64,000 nucleotides of DNA, from positions 4,712,001 to 4,776,000 of the forward strand of contig NC_003279.8 of NCBI RefSeq assembly GCF_000002985.6, written 5' to 3'. Each line of letters starts with the position of its first letter. Positions within the stretch are counted from its first letter, which is position 1. The DNA comes from Caenorhabditis elegans. Its lineage: Eukaryota > Nematoda > Chromadorea > Rhabditida > Rhabditidae. This document shows positions 22,601-40,023 of this stretch, one piece after another. The notes under the pieces were generated by a model. It was given only the letters and a program-made list of their open reading frames with translations, ran no database searches and had not been told where the DNA came from. A program made the translations under genes and the position numbers.

Positions 22601-23229
22601 AGGCCATCAAATCCGAGCCAAATGTCACATTTATTTGGAAATATGAAAATGACAATTTGGAATGGGCAAAAGGAATTCAAAATATTTATTTTTCAAAATG
22701 GGTTCCTCAAACAGCTCTTCTAAATGATGCTCGATTAACTGCATTCATGACTCACGGAGGTCTTGGATCAACGAATGAATTGGCTTTTCTTGGAAAACCT
22801 GCACTTATGGTTCCAGTATTTGCTGATCAAGATAGAAATGCGAATATGCTTGCAAGGCATGGAGGTGTTCTAGTTGTTCATAAAAAAGAGCTCGGAAACT
22901 TTAAAACAATCAAATCTTCGATTCGATCGATACTTCACGAAGAAAAGTATCAGAAAAATGCTCGAAAATTGTCAGAACTCTTGAATAATCAGCCATTGAA
23001 GCCAAAGGAACAAGTCGTGAAGTACACGGAATTCGTCGCCAAATTCGGACCATTTCCACAAATGGATTCATATGGAAGGCAGCTGGGATTTATTCAGAGA
23101 AATCTAATTGATATTTATGCAGCTATTAGTTTATCCTATCTTTTCGTCATTTCCCTTATCTATTTTGTATTCAAATTTGTGATCTCAAAGACTCCATTGA
23201 AATTGGTCAAGTTGGTAAAGAAGGATTAA
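19623..23229 (+). CDS. UDP-glycosyltransferase (UGT), cluster member 4
   Basis: Five exons: 19623-19769, 20452-20532, 20589-20681, 21151-21782 and 22587-23229, about 531 residues. It starts with a signal peptide ending near VNA, then GGSHTNFMARLADT (likely catalytic His), FDVGIYEPLSVCG, and the donor signature WVPQTALLNDARLTAFMTHG with GSTNELAF and DQDRN, then a membrane helix and a tail ending LVKKD. Three introns present in one or more sister genes are missing, including the one before the KFGPFPQ block. The last intron (804 bases) hosts a palindromic MITE. Role: ER conjugation of small lipophilic compounds. Confidence 0.9.
22181..22536. mobile_element. Palindromic MITE in UGT 4 intron
   Basis: 356 bases with long terminal inverted repeats: ATATTACGGGAACA at the left and TGTTCCCGTAATAT at the right, continuing inward through TTCTGAGAATGCG, AACATATTTGACGCGC and CTACAGTAA arms. 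It encodes no protein. A diverged relative lies at 39340-39590. Confidence 0.85.
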
Positions 23230-23755
23230 GCTTCTGAAAGATATTTAAAACGGGTATAATAAAGATTTCATATTCCAACAGGAAACTAAGTATTTAACAG
23301 GAAAATTTTGAAATTTGAAATATAAACAACAACATTGGGAATAAGTATAAGGAAAAAAAAATTTCAGTCTAAACTAGATTTTTTCAACCAGGAATGTGGG
23401 GATTAGAATCAGTCGTGGGCATTTTTATTCCAAGATATTTCAAATTCACTTCATTTCAAAATTTCAAAATTTCAAAATGTCAAAAAAATCTCAATACAAA
23501 AATATTGAATTTAAAAGTAAGAAATTTTTGAAAATTGGCCCACAATATGTGTAGAATCAGTCAAATTCAATTGTTCCCCCATACTCAAAAGTAGAAATTT
23601 CTTGAAACAAAAATGTCCATTCTTGATTACAACGCTATGGAAATCGGGAACTAGATGAGAAAGTTAATTTTAAAAATGTGTCATGAAAGTTGCAAGATAC
23701 ATGGCAGTTGAAACAGGTAGAGATGGATGATAAGTGAGAAGTTAAATTTCATATT
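23230..23755. other. Intergenic between UGT 4 and mlst-8 (convergent)
   Basis: Shared 3' flank of two convergent genes. An AATAAA for UGT 4 lies near 23257. A short TTTCAAAATTTCAAAATTTC run lies near 23455. No gene is seen. Confidence 0.6.
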
Positions 23756-26075
23756 CTAAGGCGGAGGTGTTGGTCCGTTCATGCACATTGCGGTGAGCGG
23801 TTTTATGTGACCATCCCATTGTGCGACCTTTTTATTGTTCTCCACATCCCAGATTTTGACCTGATTGTCGTTTCCGCCAGTGAAGATGTATCTGGAAATA
23901 TTGATTGAACTTTTCAAAAATTAATCTTTTTGATAACAAAATTCTTCTGGAATATTCGACTATTTTAATTTTTTCAATTTCAATAGCTTACCTTCCTTCA
24001 GAAGAGAAAATAGCATCCCAATTCCATCCACACTCTGTCTGCAGGGAACCTTTGATTTCCATAGTTTCCGAATTAAAAACATAAACTTCTTTTTCAGATC
24101 CAGATGCAACAATATATTTTCCATCGGGACTATAACGACACGATAGACCATGGCCTTCTCTCATTTTATAATGTTTATCCTCATCACGAAGACATCCATA
24201 GGTTCCAGTGTCTTGTTCAATTGGAACAATTGGAGATTTAAACATATCAAATGCACTCGATTCGACGACTTCTCTCGTCATCAAATCCCAACACAGAAGA
24301 CGTCCTTTATTCGTAATTCCTGTTAGTTTCTTTCCTGATGGATGAACTGCCAGCTTTTGTACGAATTCCTGCATTTTCAGATCATCTGGCATCGGAAGTC
24401 TCATGAAAATATGATTGACTACATCCCAAACCCAGACATGAGCAGAATTGGTTGAAACGAACAAATGTGTTTGATGTGTGTTCGGAACGATGCTGGTTAC
24501 TGTAGATCCGGGAAACGAGAGAAGTCGATTCGCAACTAATTGATTATTTCTCATTTCCCAAATACGACATACTCCGTCATCACCTCCTGTGTACATCCAA
24601 CGACCGGCAGCCTGGAAAATTAAAGAAATTCTTAGTTTATTTTCAAGCTGATAGGGGATGCTGTCTTGTAGCTTTTTCGATTTTTTGGAACAAAATCGAA
24701 AATTTCCCATTTTTTCTATGTAAAAATGGAAACATTGAAAATTATAGTTTTAGTATGTTTTTTCTCACATTTTCCAAAAAAATTCCAATTTCTGGAACAT
24801 CGAAAAAGGAAAATTTATCGTTTTTCAGTTTTAAGAAAATCGAAAAATCGACCATTTATTTTTTTTTGCTTAAAAAAATGGAAACATTGAAAAAATGTTA
24901 GTTTCAGTTTTTTTTTGTTCGAGCATCGAAAAATCGAGAACTCTGGGTTTTTCGATTTTTCGAAAATATAGCTCTACACTTTGGTCAATTTTTTTTTATT
25001 TTACGAAGAAAAATATTTTTTCTCGTTTTTGTTGATTTTTTAAAAAAGATTATAGAAAAACAAAAATTTTATTGTATTCAATTTTTTTTTTCAAATTTAT
25101 GTTCGACCACGGATTATTAATTTTTAAAACGATAAAAAACACAATTTTGGTAAGTTCAAAATGTTTTTAAAATTTTAACGAAAATTTCAAATTTTTTTTT
25201 GTAATCTCGTGATAAATTCCAAAAAACAATTTTCTCGTTGTGGTCGCGCAATTTTCAGTTGACATAACTTTTTTTGTTGTTTTTTTTTGTTTAATTATAC
25301 GCTTTCAATGAATTTTCAATCGATTCTTCCTAATAAGTACCTCAAATCCAACAACTGTCACATTTTTCGGTAGTTCAATTGTCGCTTTCGGATCTTTTCC
25401 CGATGAAACATCATAAATTCGAACTTTCTGCCATGCACCAACAGCTAAATCACGTCCAGTTGATGTGAGACTCAATGCATTTACCTTTAAATTCAATAAA
25501 TAATCATCATCACTCAATATGTTTCATCCAATTACCTGTCCTTCATTGTGAGGAATCGTACCAATACATTTTCCAGTCGACAATTGCCACAAACGAATCG
25601 TTAAATCGTATGAAGCAGAGACGAGAAGCGCATGTGGTGATGGATCGAATGATGGTGGGGCTTCAGTTGGTACTTGGTTTGTGTTCTGAAAATGTTTTTC
25701 TGTTTCGAAAGACTTTTCTGGTGTCATAAAATATTTTTTGAAAAAAATAAATATTTGGCGATTTTTCAACTTTTTAAATCTCATTTGAATTACGAAAAAT
25801 ACTTATTTTTCAACGATCGTGGCATTTTTCTTCATTTATTAAAAATAAAGAAAACAGCACAAAAAAGTCGCAGTGTGAGAGAAAAAACCACTTTTGTGAT
25901 CCAAAAAATATTTCAAGCAAAACGCGAATTTTCGAATTTGACTCGCGCACCAATTCAATTCTGATTCTAAATTTTTTGTTACAAATTCTGCGCTGTTAGA
26001 ATTTTTAAAGCAATTTTAGTTGAATATTTTTTCGCACACAAAACAAATCCTAACCATTTTGTTTCTCCACGCCAT
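23756..26075 (-). CDS. mlst-8: LST8/GbetaL homologue, WD-repeat subunit of TOR complexes
   Basis: Five exons on the minus strand: 26075-26055, 25685-25536, 25484-25341, 24611-23992 and 23891-23756, giving 356 residues, near the usual LST8 length (about 326) with a slightly longer N terminus. The sequence is a run of WD repeats. The hallmark GRWMYTGGDDGVCRIWEMR matches the GRWMYTGGED block of mammalian LST8, and YDLTIRLWQLSTGKC and FTGGNDNQVKIWDVE are further blades. LST8 binds the TOR kinase domain in TORC1 and TORC2 and supports growth and lipid signalling. It lies upstream of the UGT cluster in convergent orientation and downstream of let-502 on the same strand, 880 bases away, so an operon is unlikely. 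I first considered UNC-37/Groucho and rejected it. The symbol follows from homology and the remembered C10H11 neighbourhood. Confidence 0.92.
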
Positions 26076-26954
26076 TGTGTTGAGTTTTATGCTGAATTCT
26101 GAAACAAAATCCTGCTTCAACACTAAATAATTAAATTGTTCTTACTTGAAAGTATTTCATGAAAAGATATAAAACTTTTGTCTTCGTGCGCTTCAACACC
26201 CCCACCAAATGCGGGGTGTTTTGCGAACTTTTTATACGGTAGGATTGATCGAATTGTAAAATATTTAACATTATTACTTCGAAATAATCAAAGAAGAAAA
26301 TAGGAACGTGCTGGATTGAATGTGTGGGAATTCGTCAGTTGACTGTACAAACGGAAATAGACTGACTTGAAAAAAAACAATAAGGGAATCATTGCAGTTC
26401 GATCCGTAAGCGATGTGGGAGAAATGTGGAAGAAAATTTGGGAACAAGAGAGAGCGAAGGAAAAGCGAAATGAATGTAAAAATGAATGTATAAAAAAAAA
26501 TGAAACACGCAATGGATGAGTGAAAGGGAGAGAATCTAGATCCGGCTTATGCTCTGAAATTGATAATCGAACGCTGGAGCTCAAATTCCCGTCGAGGAGG
26601 ATGAATAGAACATAAAAGGTAGACGCCAAAGGAAAATCAGGAAAAAGCCCTGAGAAATCGACTTACTGTCGGCACAAAAATAGAATAAAATGAGATGGGA
26701 GAGATGAGTTGGCGGTGGATGTTGAACTTTGGATGGGTGGATGATGGAATTGTTGGAAAAGAAGGAACAACGAAATTAGAAAAATCAGATAGACACGAGT
26801 TATAACGGAAATCATGTTTATGAAACAGATGATGATGCATTTTTGATGGGATGGATATGATAAACTATCGACAGGAATTGAAAGAATACACACTAAAGCG
26901 AGAAAAAACGAAGAGAAAACTGAATAAAAGTATCACAGAGAATTCATTCAGAGA
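26076..26954. other. Intergenic between let-502 stop and mlst-8 start
   Basis: Likely contains the let-502 3' UTR (26954 downward) and the mlst-8 promoter. Purine-rich on the plus strand from 26420 to 26940. The ORFs seen here on the minus strand are composition artefacts. No mobile element is recognised. Confidence 0.6.
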
Positions 26955-32261
<5,307 letters not shown>

Positions 32262-34809
32262 GGCTGCAGCTCGATTTTCGTCCGTGAGATCGTAGAAACG
32301 GCGAAAATGAGCTGGACTGTTCTGAAATGAATTTTATTTAGTTTTTTCTTAAAATAAAGTTAGAGCGGGAAATTATTTAAGGGTTTAGAAAGGAAGTTTA
32401 GAAAATAAATTTAAAAACTGGTTCAGGAATTATAGAAAGTTTAAATTTTACAGTGCTCACTTCCCACCGGAAGAAACAAAAAAGTCGAAAGTGAAGAAGG
32501 AAACATTTTGCTTATAAAACGAACGAAAAAGAAAACAATGCGAAAGTTTAGAGCTGTGGGAATGCGAATAAAATGAAAACAAAAGAAGAGAAAAAATGGA
32601 AAATCAATTGGGACGAACTAAGGAATTCGGTCATTCGAATGGAATTCTATAAAAATTTCTCAATTTCGGGGGCGGCTTTTTATCTTGGCCCGGGAAAAGA
32701 GCTCTTTCATGAAGATAAAAAATATCCAAGATAAGAAAAATAAATGGGAAATTCCATTACAATCATATGGGTTTTTGCCGATCAAAAGACAACGATTAGG
32801 ACAAAAATGCCGAGCATAACACCTGATTATCAATCGTTTTTACATCAGTCTTATCACATTTTCAGTCTAATTTCAGAATGCCTTTAAAAGGTAGTAGGAA
32901 AGATGGACTAGGAGTTACACCAAAAAGCTCAGCCACGTGCCCTTTTTCCGGAAAGTGATTCACAATGCGAACCGAGAAGAACTGACAAAAAGTCAACAGG
33001 GAGAACGAAGAAAAAGTCAATACAAATTTTTGCATGAATAAGACAGGCAAGCGATTGATTTTGGGAAGTGTTTAAATCGAAAGCGGAAGGAAAAAGAAAT
33101 CAGAGAATCTCTGTTTTTTGCATGTTTGTTTTCATTTGCTAGCACCACCCGGGAAAGATAGAACCGAGTGCGGCGCTCACGATAGAAACGGTCATAAACT
33201 CGTGTCTAAAAAGGAATTGCTGTACTATTTGAGAATGAGAACCAAAGTAGTCAAGCCCCGATGAAGAGGCGGCAAAAAGGCGATCGTTAACCGAAATAGT
33301 CGGAAGAAGGAGAAGCGTAGTTGGGGAGAGAGTAATGGATGAGAGATGTCGATTGTTGGTTGCCTATTGCTGACACCGCTCCACTCATGAGAGCGAACAG
33401 ACCGGACGACATGTTGCGTAGCAGCCAAGCCACCGAGAGCGCCAAATTCAAATATTCACAGGCTTACAAGCACGCCGAGGTGAGGCGAAGTGTGAAGAGA
33501 CGCAGGCGTGTGAGCAGCAGATGGTTAAGTAAGAGATGGTGGGTTGTGGAGGGAGAAGACATTCGATGAAACAGACGAAACAGGTGTATTGTTGTGTATT
33601 CTATGAGTAACACTCATGGCTTGCTAAATTTCTTCGTTTTATTGCAATTTCTTTTATTTTTGATTTTATTACTCTCATTTTCAATTGTGCAAACTGTACT
33701 TCTCTTATATTAGCAGCTGGCTCCAGCTCCAGCATCAGTCTCTATCTTTCCTAGCCTTATATTTTTTTAATTATAAATGTACTATGGGGTCTGCTGACCG
33801 AAATAAAAATAATAAATCGAAAAGTCTTCAAGACAGTGGGTGACAATTTATGCGGTCGGGTCAGTCTTGGAATTGGATGAAATAAAAAAAACGGAGGACT
33901 GACTCATAGTTAGCCTTGAATGAAATAGTTATTTCAAAAAGGTGGTAGATGACTGTCCGCCGCCCGCGTAAGGTGGGAAGGAATTGATTACAACTCGTAT
34001 AGAAACCGAAGGGAATTTCAGCAGAGATTTGAAGATTTCTAGATTTCTAGGAGGATGATAATATAAAATTGTGACTTGTGATTATCTTAGAATTTCTGTA
34101 AATCTTCTGTGCATTTTTTTAAATTTATAAACAAAATATCTGCTAGCATTTCTTATCGGCATTAGATTTTTATAAAAGATGGCCGATTTAAAAACAAATA
34201 AGGACAATTTCAATCAGAGAATACTTATGACACGATATTTTAAATCAAAATTAACTGCTTATAGCTTTTTCTGACATTTTATATTAGTGGAGATACTGAA
34301 CACATTGAATTCTAAAATTATTTTATATGCCGAGAAATATTAAAAAATCTGCGAAAAATGCTGCAAGACCATTTCGAAAATGAAACTAAATTTTAAAACG
34401 AAAATTAGGATTCGGAAGCCTTTTCAAATGAAAAGGTAAACGGAGAGAGGTTAAAGATTCGACGCGATTACGCAAATCGTGAACAACAACAACATCGCCG
34501 TTGTCTTCAGGAATGCGAACAACCGTAGTTGTTTCGGAGTATTCGGAAGAATAAGAGGGTGTACTGGAGACAAAGCGAACGAACGTACATCCAGAAGAAG
34601 TGGAAGGGACAGCGCAAGAAGATATGAAACTTGGCGAAATAGTGCCTAATGTGGCGGATATGTTCGACGTAATAGTGCATTGATGAGGTGAGACACAGGC
34701 AACGAACATGAATCTGCGCGAACGAGAGGAGGTTGTTTAACATTTCGAATAATACACATTTCAATCGTTTCTCTTTTCCCAAAATTTGTTGGAATTAAGA
34801 CAGCGAAAC

Positions 34810-34821
34810 GGGGGGGGGGGG
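34810..34821 (+). repeat. G12 homopolymer tract
   Basis: Twelve consecutive G residues inside purine-rich DNA upstream of let-502; potential quadruplex former. Confidence 0.85.
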
Positions 34822-34993
34822 ATGAAACGTCCATCAGGCAAAAAAGGAGCGGAGAAGATCGCAAGTTCAGAGCATCAGAAATGGGTGATTGGGGCCGAGA
34901 CACTCTGGTCAGGTGTAAAAAAACTTGGGAGCCAGTCATTCTCTTTGAGAGGAAGAAGCAGCAGCGGCGGCGGGTGAGGAAGTGTGCAAACCT

Positions 34994-35100
34994 GAGGCGT
35001 CAAGTGGAGAGAGCGACAAGGTGTTCGCACACACGATCGACTTGTCGCCACGGACGATCTCTACGGGGAGCGCACACTGTCTACTGTAGTGAGTGACCGA
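34994..35100 (-). promoter_or_regulatory. Possible non-coding first exon of let-502
   Basis: Read on the minus strand, a GC-richer block of about 100 bases ends in GACGCCTCAG followed by GTTTGC, a plausible donor. It lies 2.7 kb upstream of the acceptor at 32322. It could be a leader exon, or chance. Confidence 0.25.
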
Positions 35101-35578
35101 GTAACAAACAACAACAAAATTGCTCATCTGGTGGCTCTTCGTTCAGTTTTGGTTTGCACTTCGGTTTAACGAGGGAAACTTCTGAATACAGTGGTTTCTT
35201 AAGAAATTTGAACAATTCTCGAAAATGTAGAACTGATATTTGATCGGAATGGACCACAAAGTGGAAAAAAAAAATTTCGTGATGATTATTCAATGAGAAC
35301 TAAAAAACAGTGTTACTAATGGAAAAATAGCTTGCGAGTGGAAAAACAAACAAGAATTAGGCGGCGTCACCTTAAAGCCCAGAAATTGATAAGCAATTCA
35401 CTTGTACACTTGCCAGTCGATAGAAATATATTTTTTGTAAACGAATTTTAAAGGAATTTTTACTTGAAAAACCTGAGAAAAACTCGAAAAATGATTTTAA
35501 AAAACTGATAAAAACGAAACAAAAAATAAATTTTCTATTCAAAAACATGTTCGCTCAATGGAGCGCACTTGTATCCTC

Positions 35579-35599
35579 TGACGTCACGCATTTCGCGCC
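35579..35599 (+). promoter_or_regulatory. CRE palindrome next to an E2F-like site
   Basis: TGACGTCA at 35579-35586 is followed 4 bases later by TTTCGCGCC at 35591-35599. Both are consensus-like, and their closeness is unusual in this AT-rich stretch. Confidence 0.35.
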
Positions 35600-38500
35600 A
35601 AGTACAAATTATTTAATTTTCTTCTTGATATCTGCAATTTCTCGACTGTAACTCAAATATTTTCTATTTAATTCGACTCTTTGTAAATTTAATCATATTG
35701 TAAGTGAAGTGAAAAAAACAAATAATTATCTCATCTTTGTAGGACCTGCTGACAGCTGTGTTCTCCCCAAGGCAACACAATTCAGCTCCTGGAGACGTTC
35801 GACACTTGTTCTGGTGAGCTTTTTTGTTGGAAAAAACGTGCATATGTCTCTAAATCTTCCAATTCTAAATTTCAACAAAAAAACGAGATAATCGTCAGAT
35901 ACACTATAATTATGACCACATCGAAACCACTTAATCGTCACGCAGTCTCGAAAGACTAACAAAAAACGATCAAAGGTTGAAGAAAAATGTCTTAGTCTTT
36001 CTGTTACTGGCACTTTGTTTATATATTTTTTTAATTTCAAAAATTCCCCGGTTCCATCCTTTTTTTCTCTTTTCATTCAAATTAAAATTCTAGATTTCTC
36101 CCTCTCTTCTTAAGAAATTTATATTTGTACTAGAAATCGAGTCAATAGTATTGTAGTAAGACATATTCTCTTCTCAAGTACTTTTCTGAAGTGTTTTCAA
36201 TTCATAAAATGTCTTGAATTTGTTCCTTCCAGGACATATTCGAATAGTTTTCCATCTTCGATAATATAAGCTTTTCAATCGAAACTAGTCTCTTGAACCG
36301 AAATTACAGAAAAATTCACTCAATTTTACTCAAAATTCGAAAAAAAAGTCGATTCAAACTTGTAGCCTGAGGAATTTACTTGAAAAATCGTAATTTTGGT
36401 AAATTTCCACACTACGAAGTTATTCAATAGAAACACTTTTTTCTAGGCAAAAACTTTCTGATTTTTTGCTCAAGATTACTAGTTCTCATGTTCAAAAGCT
36501 GAAGTTTTAGTGGAAAATAGGCTAAACGGAGATAACAGAAAGATTGAATAATTCCTAATATTTTTTTTGCAAGTTATTGAAAAGCTCTCAAGTTTTAATG
36601 ATTTTTGTTCCAAGTTTTGCAAGAATTATTTTTTATTATACGTTGATTGACGTAAATCAACACCACACGAATAGAATAATAGGGTATTTAGCTGCAAAAC
36701 TTCAAAATATAGTTCAAATATCATAAATTCTATTGTATTTTTTAAAAATCCATAAAATTTTTCTCACTATGGAATGATCAAAAAATGCGATTTGGCCTGA
36801 AAAGTTTAGCGAAATCGTTTAGCCAACAACCTCAGCTTGCGCCTACTTTTCAAGCCAAATCGCTACAATTCCCTAGTCAGTGTGCTCAGTCTCCAAGAAC
36901 TAGTTCCGTCGGCTCGTCCCCACTCTCTGTCTCTGTCTCTATGATTCTTCCGACCACCCGATCCAGTCATTGTTTCTCCCGTATTTTCTTTTCTTTTTAC
37001 ACCTCTTGATTCGCAATTCTTGTTCTTTTGGTTTATGGGAAATCCCTCGATATTCAAAGGTCGGAATAGTTTTTAGACATCTTAAAAAATAAATTTCTCC
37101 AGCATCTTCAGCTCCTTAGCTCTCACGGTCAATTTACGACCTGGTTCTCTCTTTCCATATCATCTCCTTTTTCATTATTATTTCCCATAGTCAGACAAAA
37201 ATTCAATTTCTTCTCCCTTCATGCCCCCTAACAATATTATTGTTGCCTTTCTCTTTATTTGTTCGCCCTCACAAATTGATGATGATGATGATCAAAATGT
37301 TGATCAAAAGTCACTGCTACGTTCGAAATTTTCTATTTGGCGTTGATAAAAAATGGTTTAAAAATAGGTACTTGTGTTAATTATAGGCACCTTTTTATCA
37401 AAATTTGTTCATTTTAATAAAATGTGATTTTCTAACAATTAAAGTTGAGATGTTTTTTTGCTGTAACATTGAAAAATAAATTTATAAAATTGGACAGTTG
37501 TATAAATTTTTTACAGTTATATTCGGTTATTTTGCCCTTTTTCTATAATTTGAGTTGGTATATTGGACAACACAATGCATTTAGTGAAATCTATTTCAGT
37601 TCTAGAACATAATTTATCGTCTATTTTCAAGATTTTGACAATTTCTTGAAACTCCGGTTGTTCCCTTGTTGAAAGGGATTTAATTTTTCTATTGAAGCTT
37701 AACCTCTTATTTGCAACCCAATTAAATTTAAAATTATTTCACGAATCTTATCTACTCGTCCTCCTCTTCGTTCTCCCGGTTTCCTCCACAAAATTTCACC
37801 TTCCATATAAATACAATAAAATAAATCTTTCACCTAGAATAATCTACCGGTCCCCTCAGGTTTACCGTCTCTCTGATTTCCACAATCTATGCAACATCCG
37901 ACAATAACCTCATTTTATTTCCAAAATTTCATTTTCAAAATCAGCACAGCCGAACAACGGACACACCGGCGGCGGGCGTGAGAATTGAAACGGAAAAGAA
38001 GAAATGAACGAGAGAAGAAGATTTCCGTATTTGCAACATTTTCTCCTGATATTCATCTATCCGGCTTTTCTTTTTGGAAAACTATGCTAGAAAGTTGGAT
38101 CTACTCTGTTCGACCGTTTTTTTGTCGGCTATAAAACATTATAACATGATTTCGAACTCAGAAAATAATATGATTTTGGTCCTGACACGATAGAAAATTT
38201 ACCAAAAAAGTTGTGTGCCTTTAAAGTAGTACGGTAGCTTTTTCATCCTCCCAAAATTTCCTGTATATATTTATTTTTTAAATTTTCTTAACTGGTTTTG
38301 AACACTCTTCAAATTTATTTTACCTCTAAGAAACTCCATTTTTAAACCTATTTCTTCTCTCGTAAGTTAGTAAACTTTTCAACAATCTCATCAAATTTAG
38401 AAATGTCCTTGAAAAAGCCGAATAGTGGAGGGTTTGTCCATCCATCCAACAATACACGTACACACTCACACACACATAGAAACCTTCTAATAATGGAGTT

Positions 38501-39339
38501 GCAATATTTGAGCAGCAGGTGCCATTGTTGTGCCTTGCAGGGGAGAGGAACACACGGCTTTACCACATGAATATCGCTTTCAAACTGGCTTGTATTCTCA
38601 CAAGTCAGTGGAGATTTGTTACCAAGCTCGGCTGAAAAGGATGTCGGTTCTTCCAAGTTGTAGTAGTACAACTATTTATTCTCCCATTCTTTTTCTATCC
38701 TCCAATTTCTTTTCTTTTCCTTCTTTTTTCCAAAATTTCAATTCAACTACTCTGAATTTAACTGGCCTAGCTCATTTTGTCCGCTGCTGCTCCAAATGTT
38801 GCTCTCATTTCTTCTTTCTGACTCCTTCGCGGCCGAGCAGAAACAAGACGAAAATAAAAACATTGTGGAATCGCTTCCCTTTCTCGCCTTTTTTCCTAAA
38901 GCCTCCCTCAATATTTTTTTCCTTCATTTTTTCCTCTCAGCATGCCATGAATAATGATTGTTTTTTTTTTGGTGGAAATGACACGTCATTGAGACGAGGA
39001 AAAATGAATGAACGGAGGGACCGGATGATTCAGAAAAAAGAAAAAACAAAGGAGAATTCAGTCCTTTTTTCCATTCTTTCGTCATCCGTTGAATCGATGA
39101 GCCGTTCCCATGAGCCCGTGGTAGACACATTTTTGTCGATTTAGGATCACATTTCGGTGGATAAAAGACGATATTTGTATCGTCTAGAGGACATTAATTG
39201 TCTAGGATTTACGGTTTTGATATAGTCGAATTGACTTTTTGAATAAAAATTCAGTTTTTCTTATTGGAAAACCGAAATTCGAAAAAGCTCGTTTCTGAAA
39301 AAAATTCCAGAAAAAGTTTTTTTGATACGAAGAATGCAG

Positions 39340-39590
39340 TATATCTTAAAATGACTACGGTAGCGTTGGTGTCGATTTACGGGCTCGAATTTCGGAACTA
39401 ATTTCTAGTCGAGTTTTGACATTTTTGTGTTTTCTATAAATTTTTTTATTGATTCCTAAGTTATTTCCGCATATCGACACCAGTGCTACAGTAGCCATTT
39501 GAAAGATTACTGTACTTTTCGCTACCAGATATTTTGCGCGTCAAATATGTTGCAAAATCTCAAAATTTAATGTTCCCGTAATATATTTTT
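39340..39590. mobile_element. Diverged copy of the ATATTACGGGAACA MITE
   Basis: Right arm (TACTGTACTTTTCGCTACCAG, GCGCGTCAAATATGTTGC, GTTCCCGTAATATA) matches the right arm of 22181-22536. The left arm keeps only inner parts (AAAATGACTACGGTAGCG, GTGTCGATTTACGGGCTC). Confidence 0.7.
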
Positions 39591-40023
39591 CTTTAAAAAA
39601 ATGAGAAAGTTGCATCAGAAATTGAAAAAGTAAAGTTCCAAATTTTAATATGTAGAAACATTTCCAGTTCCACACACACACACACCTCAAACCACTACCT
39701 AGAAGGTTTTATTGGGTACTGTAATTCAATTTGTGCGTGTGTTTCTCTGCGAGAACGAAAATGTCGCCTTTGTTCTTTTCCCTTATTTCTCCTTCCTCTC
39801 TTGTCCTAATTCAAGTAAGTGGGCAGGTCAGCTAATGGAAGACTCCGCTTGTTCAGGTATTAATCAATTTTTGGTCTACCTAGATTTGCAGTGAAGATGG
39901 TCGAAACACGTGCATTAGTATCAGAAATCCTTTTATGCTCCTTTAAAGAGTACTGTAATTTCAAACTTTGCTGTGAAATTTTCATCAATTTTTAAAATAG
40001 TTTTTCTAAATTTATATGTTGTA

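Larger units (their letters stand above)
32262..39339. other. Long non-coding region upstream of let-502
   Basis: About 7 kb without a protein gene I can support. Likely holds let-502 promoter and leader exons. Landmarks are a G12 tract at 34810, a possible non-coding exon at 34994-35100 (-), a CRE plus E2F-like pair at 35579-35599, GATGAT repeats near 37278, and a CTTTAAAG MITE arm near 38215. The ORFs at 33339-33569, 34386-34939 and 38530-39144 are low-complexity and lack splice or start context. Confidence 0.55.

Noticed and set aside
23756-26075. UNC-37/Groucho assignment for the WD-repeat gene
   Set aside because: No Q-rich N-terminal domain, length only 356 residues, and the GRWMYTGGDD block and repeat order match LST8.
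26288-26893. Minus-strand ORFs between let-502 and mlst-8
   Set aside because: Purine-rich strand bias opens frames; no conserved features.
34386-34939. Overlapping minus-strand ORFs upstream of let-502
   Set aside because: Three frames are open at once in biased sequence; none shows domains or start context.
38530-39144. 204-residue ORF (+)
   Set aside because: Low-complexity Phe/Ser/Pro sequence, no splice signals, no family features.
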